Below, one piece after another: positions 16,337-23,879 of a stretch of 64,000 nt of DNA. Under the pieces are notes generated by a model that did no database searches, was not told where the DNA came from, and saw only the letters and a program-made list of their open reading frames with translations. How positions within the stretch are numbered: position 1 is the stretch's first letter; every line of letters starts with the position of its first letter. Source of the stretch: Actinomadura fibrosa (GTDB taxonomy: Bacteria > Actinomycetota > Actinomycetes > Streptosporangiales > Streptosporangiaceae); NCBI RefSeq assembly GCF_900659615.1, contig NZ_CAACUY010000015.1, positions 1-64,000 on the forward strand, written 5' to 3'. The position numbers and the translations under genes are program-made.

Positions 16337-16774
16337 ATGGTAGATCCGTTGACGTTGGCGATCGCCGCAGCGGCGGCAGGCAAGGCGGTTGAACTGACCG
16401 GCCAGCCCGCAAGGGACGGAATCATCGCTTTCAGCAACAAGGTACGTGCCCGGCTGCGCAAACGGCCTGACGACGTAGAAGCGCTCGACAAGGCGATCAC
16501 TACTCCCGACGACAACACAAACGTAGTCCAACTAGCTGAGGTACTACACCGAACGATGGAGGAGGATGCCGTCTTCGCCGGCGAACTCGAGGCCGCACTG
16601 CAGCACGCAATGCGCGATGACTCGGATTTCCGAGCGGAAATCTACACCCGCCTCCGGCGGGCGCAGGTTGAGTCGACGGCAGGGCATCAGAATGTGACAC
16701 TGGTCTTCAATGGAACAGCCGAAAAGTACACTCAGATCGGGAACATGTACGGCGGCAATTTGACCGTTAACTAA
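16337..16774 (+). CDS. Small helical protein with C-terminal amyloid-like motif (candidate Bell-type effector)
   Basis: ATG at 16337 follows TTAGGAG with 6-nt spacing. The 145-aa product starts with a hydrophobic helix (DPLTLAIAAAAAGKAVEL), continues as a helical bundle (~25-105, ending RAEIYTRLRRAQ), and ends in NVTLVFNGTAEKYTQIGN then MYGG. An N-terminal hydrophobic helix plus helical bundle plus a C-terminal amyloid motif is the layout described for actinobacterial Bell-domain proteins, proposed analogues of fungal HeLo cell-death effectors. This is an analogy from layout, not an established match. It lies 120 bp after the gene at 15473 on the same strand and shares its tail motif, so the two probably work together. 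Confidence 0.75.
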   Translation: MVDPLTLAIAAAAAGKAVELTGQPARDGIIAFSNKVRARLRKRPDDVEALDKAITTPDDNTNVVQLAEVLHRTMEEDAVFAGELEAALQHAMRDDSDFRAEIYTRLRRAQVESTAGHQNVTLVFNGTAEKYTQIGNMYGGNLTVN

Positions 16775-17316
16775 CGACATCCGGACGGCTGTGCAATTCC
16801 CATTAAGCGCAGGTCGACCGGACGGGCAGAGGAGGCCGAGACGTCGCCCAGTGGCCTCATGAGGCCAATCCCCTTGGCCAGTCGCATCAGGAGGTTTCGG
16901 AGGATCTGGCGCTCTTCGAGACCGCGCAGATCGAGGGCGTTGCAAACGCGCAGGATTCCCCTCACCAGGTGGGGGCTTCCCCCGAGCGCTTTACGACGGG
17001 CGTAGATCTGGTCGAAGGCCGCCTCGCCCAAGACGTTCAAGGCTGCGTAGGGGTCGGAATCTCGGGCGGAGTGGACGAGTTGGGCCCGCCACCACATACG
17101 TCCGAACACGTGCCGCGTGAAGTCGGTGCCAAGAACGCGGTCTCCCGGCGGATTCGGATACCTCCAGTAGGCGACGTCCGGCAGCAGCACGAGGGCGAGA
17201 AAAGCCCAGACGTCCCCGTATGCGGCCTCGGCCGGAACGACATCCATGTCCGAGTGCAGAACCCTGGCGAGACGGAGGTCGGAACGCCCGCCATCGCTGT
17301 GCGCGTCGCCGACCAT
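16771..17316 (-). CDS. DUF6339-like protein
   Basis: A 181-aa frame from ATG 17316. The core VWAFLALVLLPDVAYWRYP (~36-54), VFGRMWWRAQLVH (~70-82), ALNVLGEAAFDQIYARRKALGG (~92-113) and LMRLAKGIGLMRPLG (~148-162) resembles DUF6339-type proteins, often found in actinobacterial accessory loci. The assignment is from memory of the pattern, so tentative. The N-terminus may be shortened: the start lies beside a perfect 25-bp tandem duplication (17322-17371), and a frameshifted small gene lies immediately upstream. Its 3' end overlaps the convergent gene at 16337 by 4 bp. Confidence 0.6.
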   Translation of the reverse strand: MVGDAHSDGGRSDLRLARVLHSDMDVVPAEAAYGDVWAFLALVLLPDVAYWRYPNPPGDRVLGTDFTRHVFGRMWWRAQLVHSARDSDPYAALNVLGEAAFDQIYARRKALGGSPHLVRGILRVCNALDLRGLEERQILRNLLMRLAKGIGLMRPLGDVSASSARPVDLRLMGIAQPSGCR

Positions 17317-17321
17317 TTCGC

Positions 17322-17371
17322 CGCTGATCAGTACTGCAGAGTAGCTCGCTGATCAGTACTGCAGAGTAGCT
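17322..17371. repeat. Perfect 25-bp tandem duplication
   Basis: The unit at 17322-17346 is repeated without a gap or mismatch at 17347-17371. Each unit contains the palindromes TGATCA, AGTACT and CTGCAG. It lies 5 bp upstream of the DUF6339-like start, on the coding-strand 5' side, and 25 bp is not a multiple of three. Confidence 0.9.
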
Positions 17372-17398
17372 GCCCAGCGCATCGTCAAGCGCAGCAGG

Positions 17399-17619
17399 TC
17401 ATCCGCCCATCATCTTGCCATCCGAGAACGCAATGCCCCCGCCGGAGGGGCCAGGTAAGAGGTCTGCCTCGTTATCGTCGACCTCGATCAAGTCGACGTG
17501 GCCGACGAGTTTCCGGTCTGGTCATCGAACAGGCGCCCGCGATACGCTCCATCATGGTCACGAGATGCTCGCAGGTGCTGACCGTCGGGAACCTCGACAA
17601 CGAACCGCTTTTTCGCCAT
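17399..17619 (-). pseudogene. Small gene with a single frameshift
   Basis: From ATG 17619 the minus strand reads MAKKRFVVEVPDGQHLRAS, then DHDGAYRGRLFDDQTG, and then continues only in the next frame with KLVGHVDLIEVDDNEADLL, PGPSGGGIAFSDGKMMGG and a stop at 17399. One inserted or lost base near 17510 restores a ~73-residue protein with a regular beta-strand/turn pattern. It lies just upstream of the DUF6339-like gene, probably its former operon partner. No family is recognised. Confidence 0.5.
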
Positions 17620-17650
17620 CAGAGGCCACCGCTCCGTAAGCCTCCGACGC

Positions 17651-18937
17651 TTATTCCACCTCGTCAGACGAGAGCTTCGGCTTCCTGCCGCCAGCGTAGT
17701 AGTACGGCCTCAGGGCCCGGGAACGTGAAGGATGCCGAAGTCGCTCGAGTGCCTTGCTCTCGATCTGTCGAATCCGCTCCCGAGTCACCCCGTAGACCTT
17801 ACCGATCTCGTCGAGGGTCTTGGGATTGTCGTCGACGAGACCGAAGCGCATCGAGATGACACCGGCCTCGCGTTCAGTCAAGGTGTCGAGCACGGCGCGG
17901 ATCTGCTCCTGCAGGAATCCGAAGGTGACCTCCTGTTCGGGATCCTGGCGCGGATCATCGATGTCCAGTACGTCGGCGAGGGTGGCTTCACCGTCACCGA
18001 TCTTCATATCGAGAGAGAGTAGGTCGGGCGGCCCGAGTCGGAGGCACTCCATGACCGCCTCCTCCTCTAGTTCGCAGGTTCGGGCGAGTGAAGCCAGCGA
18101 GGGGGTCTGCCCGTCGTAGGTGAGCAGCGCGCGTTGTTTCCAGACCATGCGCTGCCGTTCGACCATGTGAACAGGCAGACGGATGAGGCGTGCTTCTTTG
18201 GCTATCCCCCGGGTGATGCTCTGGCGCACCCACCACATCGCGTAGGTCGAGAACTTATTGCCTTGGGAGGGGTCGAACAGCTCCACGGCTCGAATGAGCC
18301 CGACCGCTCCGTGCTGGACGATGTCCTCATAGGTCATCCCCGTCTGCGGGTACTTCTGCGCGACGGAGTGCAGCAGACGCTGGTTGTGGAGGCAGAGACA
18401 CTCGGCAGCTTCGCGCGCCTCACCGGTGAGCTTGGCGAAGTCTCCCTGCTCCAGCGGACGGTTCGCCTCGCCTCGGATGAGGAACGCCAGCCCCACCTCC
18501 TGCTGGGCGTTCAGCAGAATCCTGGCGCGATCCGCGACCAAGCGGTCAGCGGCAATTCGACGGCGTGCGGCCGCGATGGCCATCTCAGTCTCAGAACGCC
18601 CGATGAGCCGCGGCTCCCCACGAGGTTTCTCCTCCGTGAACTCCGGACCTTCTTCGTCGATCTCCACCTTGGTGGGGTCGGTGCTCTCACCACCAGGTGT
18701 ATCGACGCCCGGTGGCGTTGCGACCAACTTGACCATCACAGGAGCCGGCTCCGGTACCAGATCCTCTTCGATGGTGATGCCCGCCTTGATGAGCAGACGC
18801 TCGACCTCCGGACGGACTGTATCGGAGGACATCTGTAGCGTTCCGAGTACTCGCTCGAGCCGAGTGCGCCGGAGGGTCTTACCACGTACGAAGGGCCGGA
18901 GCCGCATCAGGACGCGGGACAGATATTCGAGATCCAC
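17651..18937 (-). CDS. Primary-type (group 1/2) sigma-70 factor inside the island
   Basis: GTG at 18937 (VDLEYLSRVLMRLR) is preferred because GGGGGAGAG precedes it at good spacing; an ATG at 18973 is also in frame. The ~428-aa product has sigma-70 region 1.2/2 features (NQRLLHSVAQKY, DIVQHGAVGLIRAVE, FDPSQGNKFSTYAMWWVRQS), region 3, and region 4 (LTEREAGVISMRFGL, TLDEIGKVYGVTRERIRQ). This is the RpoD/HrdB architecture, not ECF. The N-terminal ~120 residues are unusual, acidic and Pro-rich. It is divergent from the defence-like operon across 83 bp containing an inverted repeat, so it may drive that operon (inference). Confidence 0.9.
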   Translation of the reverse strand: MDLEYLSRVLMRLRPFVRGKTLRRTRLERVLGTLQMSSDTVRPEVERLLIKAGITIEEDLVPEPAPVMVKLVATPPGVDTPGGESTDPTKVEIDEEGPEFTEEKPRGEPRLIGRSETEMAIAAARRRIAADRLVADRARILLNAQQEVGLAFLIRGEANRPLEQGDFAKLTGEAREAAECLCLHNQRLLHSVAQKYPQTGMTYEDIVQHGAVGLIRAVELFDPSQGNKFSTYAMWWVRQSITRGIAKEARLIRLPVHMVERQRMVWKQRALLTYDGQTPSLASLARTCELEEEAVMECLRLGPPDLLSLDMKIGDGEATLADVLDIDDPRQDPEQEVTFGFLQEQIRAVLDTLTEREAGVISMRFGLVDDNPKTLDEIGKVYGVTRERIRQIESKALERLRHPSRSRALRPYYYAGGRKPKLSSDEVE

Positions 18938-18991
18938 AATACTGTCTCTCCCCCTAGAGCTTCCCGTGGCCAACGGTATCGGGCAGGATTG

Positions 18992-19006
18992 ACCTGACCC
19001 TCAGGT
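18992..19006. promoter_or_regulatory. Inverted repeat in the sigma/defence-operon divergent gap
   Basis: ACCTGA-CCC-TCAGGT is a perfect 6-bp-arm inverted repeat, with TTGACC partly overlapping its left arm (18989-18994). It is 15 bp upstream of the first operon start and a plausible operator or promoter element. Confidence 0.45.
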
Positions 19007-19020
19007 AACGGAGTAGAGCT

Positions 19021-20643
19021 TTGCGGATGGTACCGACAGAACTCGGGGCGGAGGAGATCACTTCCTCTGAGCGGAGGGTCTTCGAGGCCCTCTCGAGGAG
19101 CAGCCTCGCCGGCACCGCATTGCATTCGCTCAACCTCCCGGACCACGAATACAAGCTCACCGCCGAGCTCGACTTCGTACTAGTACTGGACGTCCTCATC
19201 CTGGCCGTCGAGGTGAAGGGCGGGCAGGTCTCCTGCCGCGACGGGATCTGGACCTATCGTGACCGCGCCGGACACCATCGGACCTCCCGTGAAGGACCGT
19301 TCAAGCAGGTGCAGACGGGTATGTTCGCTCTGCGTGACCGCCTCCGGCAACGTCACGGTCAGCCCATCGACGACGTCGCCTTCGGCTTTCTGGTCATCAC
19401 ACCCGACGTCGATCTAGCCGGCAGCTTCGAGTGGGACGACGAGACCTACTGCGGTCGTGGCCCCTTCAACCGGAATCTCACCAAGGCCGTCGAACGAGCG
19501 TGCGCCTACTGGAAGGCCAAGCAGCCCGCCGCCAACCCGATACCCAAGCAGCTTCAGACGACGTTGCTCCGAGACCTTCGTCCCTCGTTCGACCGTTCGC
19601 CGCTGCTCGATGCCCGCGCCAGCGAGCTGGAACGCACCATCGTTCGCCTGACCGAGGAACAATACGAGCGTCTGGATCTCATCAGCGAGGAGCCTCGCGT
19701 CATCTGTCATGGCGGGGCAGGGACGGGCAAGACTTTTCTTGCCGCGGAGGTCGCCCGTCGGCAAAGCCTGCTGTGCCGCCGAGTGCTGTTCTGCTGCCGG
19801 AGCGAAGTACTCGCCGGATTCGTCCGCAACCGCCTTGCCGGGACGAACGTGGACGTCATGGCCGTCTCCAAGCTGAAGGCCATCAAGCCATATGACGTGC
19901 TCGTCATCGACGAGGCTCAGGATCTGATGACCTTCGACATCCTGACCAAGCTGGATGACGCCGTCCGTGGTGGGTTGTCGGATGGTCGCTGGGTGATGTT
20001 CCTCGACCAGAACCGTCAGGCACACCTCTACGGCGACTACGATCACAACGCGCTCCAGTACGTGGAGTCCTTTCGGCCCGTACGCCCGAACCTGAAGTTC
20101 AACTGTCGCAACACTCGGGAGATCGCCTTCCAGACGCGCGCCTACACAGGCGCGGATACCGGCGTGGCCACCGCTGGGGCCGGGCCAGAGGTGTCCTTCG
20201 CTCCCGTCGACGATCGTGCGTCCGAGACGGCAGCCCTGGATGCACGCCTTCGAGCTCTTCGCGAGCACGAGGTACCGCCCGAGCACATCACCATCGTCTC
20301 CCTTCGGGGGGACTGGGAGAACTCGGCAGCGAGGGACCTGCGGGACGCCCGCAAAGGTCGGATCGCCAAGCTGACTCCCTCGCTGGCCACGACCTGGCCG
20401 GGTACCTCGATGACCTGGGCTTCGGCGGTGGACTTCAAAGGGCTGGAAAACCGCTTCGTCTGCGTCATCGACATCGATTCGGTCGAGTCGGAGACAGAAC
20501 TCAATCTGCTCTACGTGGCTCTCAGCCGCCCGCGCGCCGGACTTTGGATTGCCGTCACACCGCTGGTGTCGGGTCAGCTCCGCGCACTGTTCAAGGAGCA
20601 CCACGTCGGTGCCATGGATGCCTATCAGAAGGCGAAGTTATGA
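19021..20643 (+). CDS. NERD-domain SF1 (UvrD-like) helicase, first gene of the defence-like operon
   Basis: TTG at 19021 has GGAG 7 nt upstream; ATG at 19027 is the alternative. The 540-aa product begins with a nuclease-related (NERD) domain at ~10-120 (SERRVFEAL, LDFVLVLDVLILAVEVKGG). A helicase follows: Walker A GGAGTGKT (~230), Walker B VLVIDEAQDL (~295), FLDQNRQAHLYG, the NCRNTREI motif, and the final YVALSRPRAGLW. NERD proteins are predicted nucleases of the PD-(D/E)xK class, and the E-V-K here supports that. The stop overlaps the start of the DrmA-like gene (ATGA), indicating translational coupling. It likely senses, unwinds or cuts invading DNA (inference). Confidence 0.88.
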   Translation: MRMVPTELGAEEITSSERRVFEALSRSSLAGTALHSLNLPDHEYKLTAELDFVLVLDVLILAVEVKGGQVSCRDGIWTYRDRAGHHRTSREGPFKQVQTGMFALRDRLRQRHGQPIDDVAFGFLVITPDVDLAGSFEWDDETYCGRGPFNRNLTKAVERACAYWKAKQPAANPIPKQLQTTLLRDLRPSFDRSPLLDARASELERTIVRLTEEQYERLDLISEEPRVICHGGAGTGKTFLAAEVARRQSLLCRRVLFCCRSEVLAGFVRNRLAGTNVDVMAVSKLKAIKPYDVLVIDEAQDLMTFDILTKLDDAVRGGLSDGRWVMFLDQNRQAHLYGDYDHNALQYVESFRPVRPNLKFNCRNTREIAFQTRAYTGADTGVATAGAGPEVSFAPVDDRASETAALDARLRALREHEVPPEHITIVSLRGDWENSAARDLRDARKGRIAKLTPSLATTWPGTSMTWASAVDFKGLENRFVCVIDIDSVESETELNLLYVALSRPRAGLWIAVTPLVSGQLRALFKEHHVGAMDAYQKAKL

Positions 20644-23600
20644 GTTCGCTGGCACAGACCCGTCAAGACTTCGTCGACTACGTGCGTCGGCAACTGGTCG
20701 GACCGTTCGACGGCCCGGCGGAGATCATCTTCGACCCGCCGAACAGGCGTTATTTGATGGGCATCCTGTTCCCGCGCCAGGTCTCCTTCGCCGGCTACAT
20801 CGAAGCGGAGGGCGAGGAAGCCGACGAGGCGGGCACCGACACCGGCGACGAAAGCCAGTTCAGCGACGATCCGGTGTCAGCAGCCAACGACTTCCTGCCA
20901 GCATCCCAGGGGCTGTCGTTCTTCACCACCGCACCCCGTATGACCGTCCGGGCACACGGGGCCGAATACAAGACGCTCTCGGGGGCTGCCGCCGAAGCGG
21001 CCCTATCCGATGTCGAAGTCAAAGCAGGGCCGACTGAGAGGCTCGAGGACGACGAACCCAAGAAGAAGTCGCGAGGCTCACGGAAGATCTGGCGTCGCCA
21101 CGAGCTGCAGGAAGCGACTGTCACCATTGCCCCCGAGGACGACAAGCCACACTCCATCTGGGATGGCAAGGCTGAGATCCACGTCCGCTGGCGGAGCTAC
21201 CCGCATGGCTCTCTGGTGACCGTCACGCTCGTGAATGCACGTGAGGCCGATGACGAGCATCCCGAGCGCCATTGGGACGAGATGTTACTCCAGGTCGACT
21301 TCGACATCACTGTGCCGGACGGCTCTGAGGTGCTGGAGTATCCGAACGTCGCCATGGCGTCCCACGACCCCGAGGAGGACGAGCTGCGGCTCGTCCATCG
21401 GGCTGCCCGCGTGTTCGCGATCGGACACGGATGTTCCCCTGAATGGGTCGAGCACGACGGCACTGTGACGACGGTTCGTTCCGAAGTCATGCCGTCCCAC
21501 GTTGTGCCCAGAGTCAGCGCCGAGGGCGACGCCTGCCAGGCGCTCGACGTGGCGTGGTTGGCCGACGAGTCGGTGCCTACCGCGACGCTGGTCGCTGAAC
21601 TCAACTCCTTCATCGATCCCTACGAACACTGGATCAAAGGTGTGGAGGTGAAGGCCGCCACGCTCGACTCTCGCTACACGGCGGCCGCTGAGTCGGTCAT
21701 CACGCGATTGAAGCGTGCGCTTGCCCGCATGCGGGACGGGGCACAGGTCTTCGTCGACCATCCGGATCGCGTCAAGCTCCTGACCGCCTTCCGCTTGGCT
21801 AACCAGGCGATGCTGATCCAGATGCATCACAGCAAAACGGGGTATGCCGGGAGCCGCCGTCCCCGAGCGGCTGCCCCGGACATGCCGGACGCCTATGCTC
21901 CCGGCGCGGCCTGGCGACCGTTCCAGCTGGGCTTCTTCCTGACGACCCTACGCGGCCTGGTCGCCGAGGTGCATGACGACCGCGACGTTGTTGATCTGAT
22001 CTGGTTTCCGACAGGTGGTGGAAAGACCGAGGCGTACCTGCTCGTCGCCGCCTTCGAGATCTTTCGCCGCAGACTCGTGCTCGGTGAAGCGGGCCTGGGT
22101 ACCGCAGTGATCAGCCGCTACACGTTGTCTCTGCTGACCGCCGACCAGTTCAAGCGTACCGCTTCAACGACCGCGGCCTGCGAGTACCTCCGCCGTAGGC
22201 GGCCCGGTGAGCTCGGGGACGAACCGATCTCCGTCGGGCTTTGGGTCGGGGAGGCGACTTCGCCCAATAATTACGTCAACGCACGTGAGCAGTTCGACGA
22301 ACTACGCGATGCCGGCGAAACCGATGACCGATTCCTCCTGGATCGGTGCCCTTGGTGCGGCACCGAGATCGTCCCGCGAGACCACCAGGACGACGACTCG
22401 CTTTACGGCATCATCGCGACCGACCAGTCGTTCGCCTTCAACTGTCCATCGACAAAGTGTGAGTTCAACGAGATACTTCCGGTTCACGTCGTCGACTGCG
22501 CACTTTATAATTCTCCGCCGACCTTTCTTCTCGGCACCGTCGACAAGTTCGCTCAGCTTGCTTGGGTGCCCGACTCGGGGTCCCTCTTCGGCAACATGGT
22601 GGATCGACGCCCTCCGTCCCTGATCATCCAGGACGAGCTGCACCTGCTGACCGGCCCGCTCGGCACGACGGTCGGGCTGTACGAATCTGCGATCAACCTC
22701 CTGTGCGAGTCGAACGGTCGCCCGCCGAAGATCATCTCGTCAACCGCCACCATTCGCCGTGCCTCGGCGCAGATCATGGGGCTGTTCGGTCGTCCCGTCG
22801 ACCTGTTCCCGCCGACCGGAGTCGATGCTGACGACTCCTATTTCGCCCGCGTTGACAGAAACTCACCGGGACGGCTCTACGTGGGCCTCATGGCCCAAGG
22901 GCACACCTCCGACACCGCAGTGGTGCACACCGGAGCCGCACTGCTCCAGGCGCCGGTGGATCTAAACCTCACCGGTGATGCCCAGGATGCCTACTGGACG
23001 GTCGTGGCGTATCACAGCTCGCTGCGGGAGCTCGGTCGTACGGTCACGATCGCCCGGGACGACATTCATGCCCGACTGGGGAGTCTCGTGGTTGACCGTC
23101 CCCGTAGGGATTACGACGTCGAAGAACTGTCATCCACAGTCCCGCGCGCATTGCAACCGCGTCTGTTGGAGCGACTGAATCTACCGGTGACGAGTAGTTC
23201 GGTGATCGATTTTCTTGCCTCCACCAACATGCTGTCGGTCGGTGTCGACGTGCCGCGGCTTGGCCTGATGCTGGTCAACGGACAGCCGAAAGCGACCGCG
23301 GAGTACATCCAAGCCACCAGTCGCGTGGGGCGTGCGAAGGCACCGGGTCTGGTGTTCGGCCTGTTCCGTTCGACCAAGCCTCGGGATCGGTCGCACTACG
23401 AGAACTTCCGGGCGTATCACTCGGCGCTGTATCGTCACGTCGAGCCGACCAGTGTCACGCCGTTCTCGCCGCCGTCGCGCGATCGGGCGCTGCATGCTGC
23501 GCTGGTCATCCTGGCGCGTCACCGACTGGGTATGCAGTCCGACGGTAGCGCCGGCCAGATCCTCACTCGTCGTGCTGAGGTCGAAACACTGGCCGAGAAG

Positions 23601-23879
23601 TTGGTCGACGTTGTTGTCCGTGTCGAACCCCGCGAGAAGAACGGAGCGCAGACGTATTTGGCACGGTTCATCGAGGACTGGGTCGGTCTCGCCAAGCAGG
23701 CGGACGCACAGAGTAAGTTGCTCTACTACCGCCCCAACGGCAAGGGGCAGTTCAATCTAATTCGGCAGTACCACGCCAAGGCGACAGGCTGGGAGACCCT
23801 CGGTTCGATGCGCAACGTCGATCTGGAATCGTTCGTCGAGGTAGCACGCAGCGGCGGTTCGACGGGGGGCGATGCGTGA
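20640..23879 (+). CDS. drmA: DrmA-like SF2 helicase (DISARM core)
   Basis: Start ATG 20640 overlaps the previous stop by 4 bp; earlier in-frame sequence belongs to the upstream gene. The 1079-aa product has an N-terminal ~430-residue region of unknown fold, Walker A FPTGGGKTEAYL (~455-466), a DEXH box IIQDELHLLTGP (~662-673), SSTATIRRA, and a zinc ribbon CPWCGTE...CPSTKCEF (~569-605) inserted between motifs. The C-terminal helicase lobe reads SVGVDVPRLGLMLVNGQP and QATSRVGRAKAPG (~888-900). This matches DrmA, the helicase of DISARM, in size and motif order. DrmA works with DrmB, which is encoded directly after it. No DISARM methylase is nearby. Confidence 0.85.
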   Translation: MSSLAQTRQDFVDYVRRQLVGPFDGPAEIIFDPPNRRYLMGILFPRQVSFAGYIEAEGEEADEAGTDTGDESQFSDDPVSAANDFLPASQGLSFFTTAPRMTVRAHGAEYKTLSGAAAEAALSDVEVKAGPTERLEDDEPKKKSRGSRKIWRRHELQEATVTIAPEDDKPHSIWDGKAEIHVRWRSYPHGSLVTVTLVNAREADDEHPERHWDEMLLQVDFDITVPDGSEVLEYPNVAMASHDPEEDELRLVHRAARVFAIGHGCSPEWVEHDGTVTTVRSEVMPSHVVPRVSAEGDACQALDVAWLADESVPTATLVAELNSFIDPYEHWIKGVEVKAATLDSRYTAAAESVITRLKRALARMRDGAQVFVDHPDRVKLLTAFRLANQAMLIQMHHSKTGYAGSRRPRAAAPDMPDAYAPGAAWRPFQLGFFLTTLRGLVAEVHDDRDVVDLIWFPTGGGKTEAYLLVAAFEIFRRRLVLGEAGLGTAVISRYTLSLLTADQFKRTASTTAACEYLRRRRPGELGDEPISVGLWVGEATSPNNYVNAREQFDELRDAGETDDRFLLDRCPWCGTEIVPRDHQDDDSLYGIIATDQSFAFNCPSTKCEFNEILPVHVVDCALYNSPPTFLLGTVDKFAQLAWVPDSGSLFGNMVDRRPPSLIIQDELHLLTGPLGTTVGLYESAINLLCESNGRPPKIISSTATIRRASAQIMGLFGRPVDLFPPTGVDADDSYFARVDRNSPGRLYVGLMAQGHTSDTAVVHTGAALLQAPVDLNLTGDAQDAYWTVVAYHSSLRELGRTVTIARDDIHARLGSLVVDRPRRDYDVEELSSTVPRALQPRLLERLNLPVTSSSVIDFLASTNMLSVGVDVPRLGLMLVNGQPKATAEYIQATSRVGRAKAPGLVFGLFRSTKPRDRSHYENFRAYHSALYRHVEPTSVTPFSPPSRDRALHAALVILARHRLGMQSDGSAGQILTRRAEVETLAEKLVDVVVRVEPREKNGAQTYLARFIEDWVGLAKQADAQSKLLYYRPNGKGQFNLIRQYHAKATGWETLGSMRNVDLESFVEVARSGGSTGGDA

